DNA of 64,000 nt, from the NCBI GenBank assembly GCA_021790195.1, contig JAJYIF010000014.1:24673-88672 (forward strand), given 5' to 3'. Below, piece after piece: positions 8,800-17,090 of this stretch. The notes below the pieces were generated by a model. The model was not told where the DNA came from, ran no database searches, and worked only from the letters and a program-made list of their open reading frames with translations. The DNA is from Nitrospirota bacterium (lineage in GTDB: Bacteria > Nitrospirota > Thermodesulfovibrionia > Thermodesulfovibrionales > UBA9159). Positions within the stretch are counted from its first letter, which is position 1; each line of letters starts with the position of its first letter. Made by a program: the position numbers and the translations under genes.

Positions 8800-10113
8800 A
8801 TGAGAAGATTGATGAATAGAGTAGTAGTGACCGGCATAGGGTCCGTCAGTCCCCTGGGGAATTCCTTCGATAGGGCATGGTCTGCAATGAAGGCAGGCAG
8901 GTCCGGTATCTCCCAAATGTCGGGGACCGAGGCCTCCGGTCTGCCGTGCCGCGTCGCAGGACAGTTAAAGGACTTTGATGAAGCGAAAAGATTTTCGGCG
9001 AAAGAGATGCGCCGTTTTGATCGGTTTGCGCTCTATGCTATTGCAGCTGCCGTCATGGCGCTCGAAGACGCGGGATTGCTGGAAGGTTACGAGTCACAAG
9101 CTGCGAGTTACAAGTCAAAGGAGAAGAATTTTTCTGATAACTCACCACTTGTCGCTCCTCACTCGTCGCTTAATTCGGCAGGCGTGATCATCGGATCGAG
9201 CAGAGGCGGCATAAGCACGATAGAGAAAGCCTTAAGTCTAAGTAGAGCGCAAAATCCAAGGCCCAAACAATGCCGGCTATCCCCTTATCTTATGCCCTCG
9301 ACCACGATCGGTATGGCAGCTTCTTATGTGGCGCAGAAGTTTGGCATAAGAGGTCATTGTCTTGGTATCTCGAACGCGTGCGCCTCGGGCGCAAGCGCCA
9401 TCGGCGAGGCATTCAGGACCATTAAGTCCGGCTATTCGGGATTGATTGTGGCCGGCGGAGCAGAGGCTCCGATATGCCGGTTCTGCATAGAAGGGTACGG
9501 GGCTTCCGGCGCCCTAACAAGCAGAACCGGAGAGACGCCAAGACCGTTTGACAGAGACAGGGATGGCTTTGTGCTGTCCGAAGGGGCTTGCCTGCTCGTT
9601 CTGGAAGACCTTGAGAACGCGAAGGAAAGGGGCGCGAGTATATACGGTGAGGTGGTGGGATATGGAAACACCTCCGACGCCTTCCATATGACAAAGCCGC
9701 ATCCGGAAGGCGAAGCGGAGGCAATAAGATCGGCATTGAAGGATGCGGACCTGAGTACAGATGATGTAGATTATGTCAATGCACATGGGACAGGTACGAA
9801 GATAGGAGATGCCGCAGAGTCCGGGGCGATACGGGAGGCCTTCGGGAAAAAAGGATCGACGGTCCCCGTCAGCGCAATAAAATCGATGACCGGTCATATG
9901 CTCGCAGCCTCGGGTGCCTTCGAAATAGCATCCACCCTGAAAAGCATCTGCGAGGGCATTATACCCCCGACCATAAACCTCGACAATAAAGACGCCGCGT
10001 GCGATATTGACGTTGTGACTGAAAAGACAAGGGCAGATATCGATATCGCCGTCTCGAATTCCTTCGGCTTCGGAGGCGTAAACGCCGTGGTCGTTCTGAA
10101 GAAATATCGTTAA
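8800..10113 (+). CDS. fabF: Beta-ketoacyl-ACP synthase II with an in-frame repeat insertion
   Basis: 437 residues, about 25 longer than usual FabF. The Cys-His-His triad is intact: SNACASGAS, NAHGTGT and MTGHMLAASG. It condenses malonyl-ACP with acyl-ACP in fatty-acid elongation. A better start may be ATG 8812 (MNRVVVTGIG, with GAGAAG ahead). Residues ~96-124, between MALEDAGLLE and AGVIIGSSRGG, are extra and low in complexity (SQAASYKSKEKNF...APHSSLN); they are encoded by a copy of a palindromic repeat seen elsewhere in the window. The loop position explains why the enzyme may tolerate it. No other fab gene or acpP is adjacent. Confidence 0.93.
   Translation: MRRLMNRVVVTGIGSVSPLGNSFDRAWSAMKAGRSGISQMSGTEASGLPCRVAGQLKDFDEAKRFSAKEMRRFDRFALYAIAAAVMALEDAGLLEGYESQAASYKSKEKNFSDNSPLVAPHSSLNSAGVIIGSSRGGISTIEKALSLSRAQNPRPKQCRLSPYLMPSTTIGMAASYVAQKFGIRGHCLGISNACASGASAIGEAFRTIKSGYSGLIVAGGAEAPICRFCIEGYGASGALTSRTGETPRPFDRDRDGFVLSEGACLLVLEDLENAKERGASIYGEVVGYGNTSDAFHMTKPHPEGEAEAIRSALKDADLSTDDVDYVNAHGTGTKIGDAAESGAIREAFGKKGSTVPVSAIKSMTGHMLAASGAFEIASTLKSICEGIIPPTINLDNKDAACDIDVVTEKTRADIDIAVSNSFGFGGVNAVVVLKKYR
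9086..9170 (+). repeat. Palindromic repeat, copy 1, inside fabF
   Basis: Left arm units GTTACGAGTCACAAG and GCGAGTTACAAGTC face right arm units ACTTGTCGC and ACTCGTCGC around an A/T-rich centre (GAAGAATTTTTCT). The same unit vocabulary forms inverted repeats at 31671-31738 and 44701-44772. Here it is translated without stop as part of FabF. Confidence 0.7.
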
Positions 10114-10249
10114 TAGTCAATACAGTATCCGGACGCCGCTCGCACGCATCATTCTAGAATACGCTGACCAGACCCATGGAGTGGAGCGGACTCTTGACAA
10201 GTTGCATAGTATCGAAATAAACTAACTGAAAACAGTTACGGAGGAGTCC

Positions 10250-10636
10250 ATGGAAAACAAGAAGTATCTCTTCGTCATTACCCACGCAACCACCAGACCC
10301 ATCGAAGTGCTCGTGTTCATGAAGATCATCTCGAACATGAAGGCATTCGACGACAGCGCCGACATAGCGGTCTTTCTCGTCGATGAGGGGATTCAACTCG
10401 CAAAGAAAGGTGTTGCACAGGGCATTTCCCTGGAGTTTGAAGGCAAGAACGTGAATCTTGGTGAGATGATCGACATGATAAAAGAGTTTGATGTGAAATT
10501 CTATGTCTGTCAGGCATTCATGCCGGTCTTCAAGATGACAAAGGAAGACCTCATCGAAGGCGCGGAAGAGAGGTCGAGCGCCTATCTCGGCGAACTTCTC
10601 CTGGACGGCTACACGCCTTTTTCTCTGAGCGTCTGA
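10250..10636 (+). CDS. DsrE-family protein
   Basis: 128 residues with an excellent ribosome site (GGAGGAGTCC before ATG). The Rossmann-like DsrE fold is indicated by KKYLFVITHAT at the start, ISNMKAF.....IAVFLVDEGIQLAKKG in the middle and a late YVCQAFMP segment with one cysteine. Family members carry or sense sulfur, or act in small soluble complexes; a single Cys gives no proof of sulfur transfer. It is monocistronic, downstream of fabF, just before the island boundary. Confidence 0.8.
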   Translation: MENKKYLFVITHATTRPIEVLVFMKIISNMKAFDDSADIAVFLVDEGIQLAKKGVAQGISLEFEGKNVNLGEMIDMIKEFDVKFYVCQAFMPVFKMTKEDLIEGAEERSSAYLGELLLDGYTPFSLSV

Positions 10637-10737
10637 CGTCTCAGAAGAACACGCTTATTGTTGTCACGGCGCTATTAACTCAAAAGGCACGGCACGGGGA
10701 ATTGGCGTCCTTCGCCCTGTCGTTTAATCCGGATTAT

Positions 10738-10765
10738 TGGTGCGAGAGAGGGAAGTCGAACCCCT
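10738..10765 (-). pseudogene. 3' remnant of a disrupted tRNA-Leu gene
   Basis: The minus strand reads a T arm (AGGGG TTCGACT TCCCT), then CTCTCGC, A and CCA: the 3' end of a tRNA. Nothing upstream supplies the remaining parts. CTCTCGC pairs perfectly with GCGAGAG, the 5' end of the tRNA-Leu half at 21395-21434 on the same strand, so both pieces probably come from one gene. Confidence 0.75.
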
Positions 10766-10895
10766 ATTAGGGTACAAAAAGTTAGCGCGCGCCCTACTGA
10801 CTGTATTAATTCAATGCAACATGGAACCCCATATTTTCGCCATTTATCTCGACTGATGGGACTAATTCTATAAATATGCATCCAGTTGCAAATTA

Positions 10896-10980
10896 TGGTG
10901 CAGGCACCGAGACTCGAACTCGGACGGGTTACCCCACCAGATCCTAAGTCTGGCGCGTATGCCAATTCCGCCATGCCTGC
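10896..10980 (-). tRNA. tRNA-Leu (anticodon TAG)
   Basis: Minus strand gives a complete class II tRNA: acceptor GCAGGCA/TGCCTGC, D arm with TTGGCATACGC, anticodon arm CCAGA CTTAGGA TCTGG, variable arm GGG TAA CCC, T arm CCGAG TTCGAGT CTCGG, and encoded ACCA. It reads CUN leucine codons. It lies inside the island and has the same anticodon as the broken tRNA-Leu, whose acceptor stem differs. Confidence 0.96.
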
Positions 10981-11506
10981 ATAGAAAATATTAGTATATC
11001 GATTATATCTGATGCATGTGGGCCCTAGCAATGGCGACGGCCAAATAGAGAGGTCTCTCGAAGGCTGTTACCGCCGGTTAAAGAAGGACCTACCCACCTA
11101 CGCAAAAGTAACCCATTTGCCGGTTTTAAATGGTCTGAGAATAACAGGGAAGAAGTACCTACCCCGAACCGGCCCAAAAGTTTCCATAGCTGGTCTGTTT
11201 CAGTTTGCTCGTTCTCGATAAGTTTTGCTTACGAGAGTGGAGAGTCCCTTTGGAACGCGACGAAGATGCCGAATTATATGTTGGGCAAGTCGGTAGGGAT
11301 AAAATCCTCACAGTACACCATATCGGTTGCAATCTTCCGAAATAAAGTAGTACGGGAAGAATTGTGTCGGCCTTCATGACACCGAGGGTGTGCTCCTTCA
11401 AATAGGCTGGGAAAGCTTGGACTTACCCAGGCGTAAAATACTAGTTGAAACCTTTAGACGAGCTCAGGAAATGCAGACCCCAGCGATCAGTTGTAATCTT
11501 GGGCTT
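10981..11506. other. No recognisable gene
   Basis: About 525 nt at the left of the island. Short frames on both strands have no ribosome sites and no family resemblance I recognise; the segment may be decayed mobile DNA. Confidence 0.5.
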
Positions 11507-12109
11507 CTATTTTCCGTGCAGAATATCCATCCACCTGATTGCCTCAGTGTCACTGATCTTGCCCAAGTAGATCTGAGTCGTTTTCAGATCCTGATGTCTC
11601 AGGATAACCTTGGAGATGATCTCCAATGGAACCCCATTTCTGCTGGCATAGGTCGCTGAATGCCGGCGTAGATCATGCGGAGATATCTTTACATTCAGCT
11701 TCTGACCCAATCCGGTGACCAGGTTTCTCACTGCTGTGTAGCATAGTGGAAATACCCTGTCTTCAGACTGCATCTGTTTTGTCTGAATATACTCGGTCAG
11801 TCTGGCCGCAATGTGTCCAGGCATAAAGGCGACTTCGGCATCTCGTCCTGACTTGGGCTCTTGGATCACCAGCTTTCTGCCGGTAACGTCTGCTGCCCGT
11901 AGATTGAGAACCTCCCCGATTCTCAGTCCACAGCGCGCCTGAAGCTCCAGTATCAGCCGATCCCTGACACTTCGTGAGTTAAAGATTATTTCGTCAAGCC
12001 AGGCAAATATTGATGGGACAGGCGGCGTGAGCTTGGGTAATCTTGCTGGTACGCTAAGCACACCAGCCTTTATTGCAATAACGGGAAGCCCCACAGCAGT
12101 GCCTACCAT
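11507..12109 (-). pseudogene. Tyrosine recombinase, N-terminally truncated
   Basis: About 180 residues from LDEIIFNSRSVRDRL onward are a clear phage-type integrase catalytic domain: ARCGLRIGEVL (first catalytic Arg), KSGRDAEV with the conserved Lys region, HDLRRHSATY (His and second Arg), and QIYLGK carrying the nucleophilic Tyr. The SAM-like core-binding domain expected in front (about 100 residues) is absent. The first ~25 codons are the antisense of an IPTL-CTERM gene tail, so they are not native. The catalytic half is uninterrupted; whether it is expressed or active is doubtful. It is the likely relic of the enzyme that mobilised the island or its cassettes. Confidence 0.75.
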
Positions 12110-12191
12110 GAACGAATGGGGGATGATGGTCTTCGTCCTCTTTGCCGGAATTGCCTCGATCTATTATCTGAAAAGACGGAAGGCAGTTTAA
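12045..12191 (+). pseudogene. 3' remnant of an IPTL-CTERM sorted protein gene
   Basis: The plus strand encodes AVPTMNEWGMM, a hydrophobic segment (VFVLFAGIASIYYL) and KRRKAV then TAA: an IPTL-CTERM-type cell-surface sorting tail. It closely resembles the C-terminus of the intact protein at 19706-20818 (VPTMTEWGMI...YYLKRRK). The upstream frame runs into sequence antisense to the recombinase, so the rest of the gene has been lost at the junction between about 11995 and 12090. Confidence 0.75.
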
Positions 12192-12356
12192 CTATAGAGA
12201 GGTTGTGATTAGGTAATGAAGGGCGAGAGAAGTTAACTCGTTCTTTCTTGTTTCAGTTTCTTCGCTAAGCGGTTCAAGGTTGTGTAATCTCTTCTTCGCT
12301 TCCCCGTGATAATGACAGATTGAGAAGTTCAATACCAAACTTTGGTAGATATCAGT

Positions 12357-12431
12357 CTTCCTGACTATAAATTTTCAAAAGAAACATCGAGATGTTGCAA
12401 GAAGACCCCAATGTTGAGTTACAGGAAGAAA
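12357..12431. repeat. Inverted pair of the TTCCTG motif
   Basis: TCTTCCTG at 12357-12364 and its complement CAGGAAGA at 12424-12431 face each other across about 60 nt, just after the DUF2007 gene (minus strand). The right-hand copy read on the minus strand continues TAACTCAACATTG, like the copies before other island genes. No gene lies in 12192-12445. Confidence 0.5.
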
Positions 12432-12445
12432 AACTGATTCGGAAG

Positions 12446-12934
12446 TTAATAATTATCGATGCCACCATCTTGAAGCATATCTTTTAATATTGTTGTTGCT
12501 GTTTCGACATCCTTTCTTGCAACGTCTATCTTTATTGTGCCAATCACTGGATTAAATTCTCCAAGCAAACCTGCGGCAAATAGGTTTTGAAGGTTTTCGC
12601 CTCTTGCATAATAGTGAATATGCTCGCGTTCAAATATTGACTTTATTACAGATAATTCACCAAGATTCGTCGTTTCATAAACTGTTACTATTTCGATAAA
12701 TTCGGCAGGCTCGTCGGAAATCCCTTCTTCCGACTTTTCATTTTCTTCTTTTTGAAAAAAATCGAGGTCAACTAAACATTCTTCACAATAGCTTTCTTCA
12801 AATGAATACGTCTTCTTACATGAAGGGCATCTCGGCGGCACTTCTTCATATTTTACAAGTGCTACTTTACAATCGCTGCAACGTCCTTCAGATTCAAAAT
12901 ATTCTGTTCTGCAACGTGGACAATATTTCAGCAT
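12446..12934 (-). CDS. Zinc-ribbon plus DUF2007 protein
   Basis: 162 residues from ATG 12934 (an upstream GTG at 12964 would add ten basic residues). Residues ~1-55 hold two zinc ribbons: CPRC...CSDC and CPSC...CEEC. An acidic linker follows, then a DUF2007 domain (EIVTVYETTNLGELSVIKSIFEREHI, later VARKDVETATTILKDM), a small fold often described as a putative signal-transducing domain. It is the only gene in this part of the island on the minus strand besides the recombinase, and has its own promoter with the TTCCTG motif. Function is unknown. Confidence 0.75.
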   Translation of the reverse strand: MLKYCPRCRTEYFESEGRCSDCKVALVKYEEVPPRCPSCKKTYSFEESYCEECLVDLDFFQKEENEKSEEGISDEPAEFIEIVTVYETTNLGELSVIKSIFEREHIHYYARGENLQNLFAAGLLGEFNPVIGTIKIDVARKDVETATTILKDMLQDGGIDNY

Positions 12935-12998
12935 CTTGTTTGGTCTTCTTTGTCTTCTTCGCACTCGATATTACTAAAAATACTCCTTACTCGAAATC

Positions 12999-13028
12999 AG
13001 TATAGCACAGGCGTGTTCTACAGGAAGA
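12999..13028 (-). promoter_or_regulatory. Promoter with TTCCTG motif for the DUF2007 gene
   Basis: On the minus strand GTCTTCCTG is followed after 16 nt by TATACT (12999-13004), with the gene downstream. It mirrors the arrangement of the plus-strand island genes. Confidence 0.45.
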
Positions 13029-13248
13029 CATAGAGAGGTCAAGAAAGGTTCCAGATTTGGGCACGTCCCTTGCAAAGTTCTCCTTAAAACGTGACGGGAG
13101 GAACTTCTGGGTGAAAGCCCATTCTTTAGGTGTCTCCCTCATAGCGAAGCCGTGTTATACTCTTCAAGACTGGCAGTTAGAGCGAATATATGTGCATCTG
13201 GCATATCCATAATAGAAGAGTCTGCGAAATTGGCGGTATACAACACGG

Positions 13249-13572
13249 GTGAATATGAATCGTTGGGGCATCCCTCATTGGCTCGAAGAAGAAGTAAAGA
13301 AGCGCGATACAGCTTGTATCTACTGTGGTGTCCAAATGACCGAGCAGATGCCGCTAAATGGCCATAGGAGATCTGTGGCAACTTGGGAGCACATCATCAA
13401 TGATGCAAGGATTATCAATCGTGAGAATATTGCCCGTTGCTGCGCCGCTTGTAATTCCAGTAAAGGGACCAAGAAGCTTTCCGATTGGATTCAGTCGAAA
13501 TACTGTAAGAAGCATGGAATCAGCAAAGACACCGTTGCAGACATTGTGAAAAATGCGCTGAAGACAGCGTAA
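13249..13572 (+). CDS. HNH endonuclease-like protein
   Basis: 107 residues from GTG 13249 (ATG 13255 also possible). The HNH core is visible: CIYC (Cys23, Cys26), WEHII (His48) followed by an Asn, and RCCAACNSSKG (Cys65, Cys68). The zinc-binding cysteines and metal His are all present. Such small proteins are nicking or restriction-like nucleases, frequently found in mobile DNA. The C-terminal 30 residues are a basic helix. No methylase or terminase is adjacent, so neither restriction nor phage packaging is supported. The 12965-13248 stretch upstream holds only a TTATACT-like box near 13155. Confidence 0.8.
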   Translation: MNMNRWGIPHWLEEEVKKRDTACIYCGVQMTEQMPLNGHRRSVATWEHIINDARIINRENIARCCAACNSSKGTKKLSDWIQSKYCKKHGISKDTVADIVKNALKTA

Positions 13573-13734
13573 GAATAGGGAGGCAACAATGTGGGATGAG
13601 GGGTACTTTCTTGGCGGCAAGTTTCCTCCTTGAGACACTCGCCTGTAGTGTACGGAGCAACAATCAAGATTAGAAGATGTAATCTTTTCTTCGGTGATTA
13701 TTTTAGCCAAGTGAAGCTAAACAGAGGTGAGACC

Positions 13735-15165
13735 TTGAAACTGGACAAACCTAGCTGCAAAAGCCGGCATTCTTCCTCTATCCTCCTCGGCATAGTTTTG
13801 CTTCTCTCCACCTGGTGTCTTGCTTCCTGCGCCCCCGTCCTTGACCAGCATTACTATGACCTGAAATCCAATCCTGATGAAGCATTAAGCTACCTGAACC
13901 GCCGGCTTTCTTCTGATCCGTTTTTCACTGACGCCTATCTGGAGCGTGGTTATCTTTATTTCAACGCACGCAGATACCGTGAAGCAGCCGCCGATTTTGA
14001 ACGAGTTGCATCTGCAAAATCCGATTGCCGGCGTTGCGTGATCTCGATGAACACCATGATTGGCTCCTGTCTTTTGGAATTGGGTGAAACCGAAAAAGCA
14101 CGGTTGCACTTCGAAGCTGTCCGCAAGCTGAATCCAGAAGAAGCCGCAGGCGTAGCAGGGTTGGGTTTGGTTGCACTAAAGGAGGGCAAAGCAGCGGAGG
14201 CCGTAGAAGCTTTCAACGAAGCGATCCGGCTTGACCCGAAAGAGTCGTCCTATTATGGGAACCGGGGATTGGCCTACGCAATGACCCATAATAACAAGAA
14301 GGCGCTTGCGGACTACAACCGCGCTCTGGAGATGAATCCCCGGTTTGCTCGGTGTTACGCAAACAGAGGTTCCCTGTTTTTGGATGAGGGACGGGTAATC
14401 GAGGCCGAGAAGGACTTTTCCCGTGCGGTGGAACTTGATAAGATGTCGGCCGAATACTGGAATGATCGTGGGTATGCCCGTCATCTGCACGGTCGGTTTG
14501 AGGAGGCGCTTGCGGATTACAACCATGCGCTGGAACTGGCACCCAGGATGCCGCGGGCACTTGGGAACCGCGCCTTGTTGTATCTCCAGACCGGCAGACC
14601 AAAGGATGCAGCGCGGGAATACGAGCAGGTCAACATACTCGTACCCATGGATCCCATAAATCATTTCAATCGCGGAGTAGCTCTTCTTGCCACCGAAGAA
14701 TACCAAGCCGCTATCGAGGAAATGAACCGGGCAGAAGAGCTCGGGGTACATCTGCCAGATTTGTACTACAACCGTGGCATGGCACTGTATTACGTAGGGC
14801 GTGCCCAGGAGGCGGTGGCCGAACTTGATCGGGCGCTAGTCCTGAAGCCGAATTGGCCGGAAGCATACGCCGAGCGGGGTACCGCCTATATTTTGGTCTG
14901 CGAGCCGACCAAAGCAGTTAAAGACTTCCGCAAGGCAATCGCCTTGGCTCCGGAGCGCACCGCAAACTATTATTTTCTGGCAATTTCGCTTGAGTGCGCG
15001 GGCCGGACTGAGGATGCGGCACGGGCATACGAAAGCTACGCAGGCATGACAATTCCTCCAGGAGATGTCTCTTACGTAGAGGACGCGCGGCGCTCCGCGG
15101 AGAAACTGCGTAATCACGGTGCGACGGAGGGCCTTCCCTGTCTCACCTGTAAGGGAACTAATTAA
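13735..15165 (+). CDS. TPR-repeat lipoprotein
   Basis: 476 residues from TTG 13735, chosen because GAGGTGA lies just ahead and the product then begins with a classic lipoprotein signal (basic start, LLGIVLLLST, lipobox LASC). The frame is open upstream to 13630. The mature part is about twelve TPRs in the form A..Y..AL.L.P with strong repetition (for example YYGNRGLAYAMTHNNKKALA, RALGNRALLYLQTGRPKDAA). It is probably a periplasmic or outer-membrane scaffold. No enzymatic domain is seen. The gene is a single unit followed by the TTCTTCCTG motif. Confidence 0.88.
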   Translation: MKLDKPSCKSRHSSSILLGIVLLLSTWCLASCAPVLDQHYYDLKSNPDEALSYLNRRLSSDPFFTDAYLERGYLYFNARRYREAAADFERVASAKSDCRRCVISMNTMIGSCLLELGETEKARLHFEAVRKLNPEEAAGVAGLGLVALKEGKAAEAVEAFNEAIRLDPKESSYYGNRGLAYAMTHNNKKALADYNRALEMNPRFARCYANRGSLFLDEGRVIEAEKDFSRAVELDKMSAEYWNDRGYARHLHGRFEEALADYNHALELAPRMPRALGNRALLYLQTGRPKDAAREYEQVNILVPMDPINHFNRGVALLATEEYQAAIEEMNRAEELGVHLPDLYYNRGMALYYVGRAQEAVAELDRALVLKPNWPEAYAERGTAYILVCEPTKAVKDFRKAIALAPERTANYYFLAISLECAGRTEDAARAYESYAGMTIPPGDVSYVEDARRSAEKLRNHGATEGLPCLTCKGTN

Positions 15166-15259
15166 AGAAGGGCTTCCCTCAAAGGGCGGGGAATTGAAAA
15201 GATTACCATTGAGACCTGGTAATGTCATCATTTTTGGATATGAGATTCTTGAAGCAGCG

Positions 15260-15298
15260 CTTCTTCCTGTATCCGACGCGTTTGAAGTCTGATATAAT
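15260..15298 (+). promoter_or_regulatory. CTTCTTCCTG motif and extended -10 promoter
   Basis: TTCCTG at 15264-15269, then 23 nt, then TGATATAAT with TATAAT at 15293-15298; there is no good -35 box. The GTG of the next gene is at 15336. The motif overlaps a small palindrome (GAAGC AGC GCTTC). Confidence 0.6.
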
Positions 15299-15335
15299 GG
15301 GTCAGAGTACAAACAGCAATGGAGAGGGGGAATAA

Positions 15336-15536
15336 GTGGAATTCATTTTGGCGCTTGTTGGGCTAGGTATAGCAATTTGGGCGATATCATCCTTGTTCTC
15401 ACCGCCTAGAAAGCGTAAAGACTTTGCTCTGCATGATCGGGATGAAGCAACGAGCAGAGCATTAGGGGGAAGCGCACCACCTGATCTATCCGAGATAGAG
15501 CCTACCGTGAAAGAGCAAAAAAGGAAGAAGGCTTAG
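15336..15536 (+). CDS. Small single-pass membrane protein
   Basis: 66 residues from GTG with GGAGAGGGGG ahead. One N-terminal membrane helix (ILALVGLGIAIWAISSLF) is followed by a charged, probably cytoplasmic tail rich in Lys, Glu and Pro. No homologue is recognised. It forms its own unit with a promoter on one side and the next TTCCTG motif 10 nt after its stop. Confidence 0.65.
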   Translation: MEFILALVGLGIAIWAISSLFSPPRKRKDFALHDRDEATSRALGGSAPPDLSEIEPTVKEQKRKKA

Positions 15537-15545
15537 GACGACGTT

Positions 15546-15592
15546 CCTTCCTGAACTCAACGCTTGACCGCGTAGCCTTCAAGGTGTATAGT
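15546..15592 (+). promoter_or_regulatory. CCTTCCTG motif and sigma70 promoter
   Basis: TTCCTG at 15548-15553 precedes TTGACC (15564-15569), a 17-nt spacer and TATAGT (15587-15592). The motif-to-minus-10 distance is 33 nt. It drives the gene at 15625. Confidence 0.7.
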
Positions 15593-15624
15593 TCAAACAA
15601 TAATTTTGTCGTTGGGGAGGGAGG

Positions 15625-15891
15625 TTGGCAAGAATTCTGTCATTAATTGTCGCAGGTGGGTATTTGGTTGCTGCATATCTTTCTTCTGGTTCAGACGTTC
15701 TTTTTAAAATTACATTATTCCTATTTCTCGGTATTGCCTGTATTTGGTTTGGCGATCCACTGGGTAAGATCACAGGATTCATATGGATTGGGAATATCAA
15801 TGTCAGCCAAGAAACACCGGGCAGCATCATTAAAGTTCTTGGGTGGATTGTGCTTTTGTTGGTACCCGCCATCATCTTAGTGTATCAATGA
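15625..15891 (+). CDS. Small three-helix membrane protein
   Basis: 88 residues from TTG preceded by GGGAGGGAGG. Three hydrophobic stretches are visible (LSLIVAGGYLVAAYL, ITLFLFLGIACIWFG, VLGWIVLLLVPAIILVY) with a short polar loop between the second and third. No conserved motif or family is recognised. It has its own promoter and is followed within 10 nt by the next motif/promoter. Confidence 0.65.
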   Translation: MARILSLIVAGGYLVAAYLSSGSDVLFKITLFLFLGIACIWFGDPLGKITGFIWIGNINVSQETPGSIIKVLGWIVLLLVPAIILVYQ

Positions 15892-15895
15892 GGCC

Positions 15896-15943
15896 TGCTT
15901 CCTGAACTCTTGCATTGACTTGTCAGACCCGCCGCTGTATACT
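15896..15943 (+). promoter_or_regulatory. GCTTCCTG motif and sigma70 promoter
   Basis: TTCCTG at 15899-15904, TTGACT at 15915-15920, 17-nt spacer, TATACT at 15938-15943. The motif-to-minus-10 distance is again 33 nt. Its position excludes the long ATG start (15920) of the next gene and supports GTG 15983. Confidence 0.72.
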
Positions 15944-15982
15944 TCAATCGGAGATTGTCATAATCCAAGGGGGAAATCTTTC

Positions 15983-16852
15983 GTGAAGCGCACTTCTTTA
16001 TTGGGGAAGATTCATTTCTTGCTTTGGGTAATAATATTGCTTTCTTCCTGTGCACCCACTAACACGTATGTTTATACAGGGCCGTCTTTCGAACAACGTA
16101 TTTCTGAAGTCAAAAAAATAGCGGTTATTGATGATGCATGTATACTTATCCTACCTTTCGGTAAAGATGCGGATTATGTCTCTATAGCGGATACAGTGTC
16201 AACAGAATCCTTTATATTGGATAGCACCAGAACTTATTTGGAGCAGAAGGGATATCAGGTCAGTACGCTGCTCTCTCCGTTTGTGTGCGGATTTGTGACG
16301 CCTAATGAATCATTTAAGGCAGCTCAACGAAGAGATGCAGAAAAATCAGACCGATTTGCGCCGCTTTATATTTCCGATTCCGTATATAACAATAAGGAGT
16401 ATAAACAGGCCTTGCTTAAGGTAATTAGGCAGATACGCCCGATATTTGGTCAGTTAATGCAAAAAGACATGACTGCGCAGACAACAGTGCTGCCGAAAAT
16501 CAGTTTTGTGAAAAGACAAGTTATTTTTGACGAGGAGATGCTGAAGAGTTTCAAAGTTATTTCTGCTGCAACCAATTCCGAAATAGCCCTTTTTATAATA
16601 GGACATGGTGGGATTGTCTCCACTGGCAAGACAGTAGCCGTTGGACTTGCTTCAACAATTCTTTCTTTTGGAATGCTTTCTGTATGGCCAGTATCTGCCC
16701 TTGACACATGGGCTATGCTTGTTGATTTGAAAGACGGTGAAATCCTCTGGTCAAACTGTTTAAGGGTACAGATGAATCCCTCAAACCGTGATGCTTATGC
16801 GAAAGTGTGGCCATCGAGTATTTTGTATCATCTTCCATCCAGAAGTAATTGA
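15983..16852 (+). CDS. Lipoprotein of unknown function
   Basis: 289 residues from GTG 15983 (AAGGGGG ahead, promoter at 15915-15943). The start is basic (VKRTSLLGK), followed by a hydrophobic core and lipobox LSSC. The mature part starts with a beta-strand-rich domain (VKKIAVIDDACILIL) and ends in a segment with a hydrophobic stretch (TVAVGLASTILSFGMLSVWPV) and VDLKDGEILWSN, a pattern common in lipoproteins that assemble secreted nucleators or in GNA1162/LpoB-like folds. The assignment stops at lipoprotein. It is a single-gene unit. Confidence 0.75.
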   Translation: MKRTSLLGKIHFLLWVIILLSSCAPTNTYVYTGPSFEQRISEVKKIAVIDDACILILPFGKDADYVSIADTVSTESFILDSTRTYLEQKGYQVSTLLSPFVCGFVTPNESFKAAQRRDAEKSDRFAPLYISDSVYNNKEYKQALLKVIRQIRPIFGQLMQKDMTAQTTVLPKISFVKRQVIFDEEMLKSFKVISAATNSEIALFIIGHGGIVSTGKTVAVGLASTILSFGMLSVWPVSALDTWAMLVDLKDGEILWSNCLRVQMNPSNRDAYAKVWPSSILYHLPSRSN

Positions 16853-16870
16853 CTTGATTCCTATATCAGC

Positions 16871-16909
16871 CTTCTTCCTGAAAGCGACTCTATTACTTCG
16901 CGATATAAT
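16871..16909 (+). promoter_or_regulatory. CTTCTTCCTG motif and -10 box
   Basis: TTCCTG at 16875-16880 and TATAAT at 16904-16909 are 23 nt apart, exactly as at 15264-15298. There is no clear -35 box. The 47-residue gene starts at 16940. Confidence 0.6.
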
Positions 16910-16939
16910 TGTGATGCGTATGGCGGGTAATTAACAGTC

Positions 16940-17083
16940 ATGAAGAAAGCAAAAGAGACAAAACGAGGGGGTCATTTTGAAAGGGAAGCGAAGGTCATGT
17001 GGTTAATCTGGATTCTCCCGATTCTCTTGGGATTCTTCGCTACGCTCGTCGCCCCCTTCATATTCAATATATTCAAGAAATGA
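16940..17083 (+). CDS. 47-residue membrane miniprotein
   Basis: ATG 16940 to TGA 17083 encodes a basic N-terminus (MKKAKETKRGG) and one long hydrophobic helix (VMWLIWILPILLGFFATLV...), ending FNIFKK. The ribosome site is weak (GCGGGT); an internal ATG at 16997 would leave only the helix. A TATAAT box with the island motif lies 30 nt upstream and another motif copy 8 nt after the stop, the same layout as the neighbouring units, which is the main reason to accept it. Confidence 0.5.
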   Translation: MKKAKETKRGGHFEREAKVMWLIWILPILLGFFATLVAPFIFNIFKK

Positions 17084-17090
17084 GTTATAG

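Noticed and set aside
10981..11506. Transposase or reverse-transcriptase remnant
   Set aside because: Short frames exist on both strands but none shows a recognisable motif.
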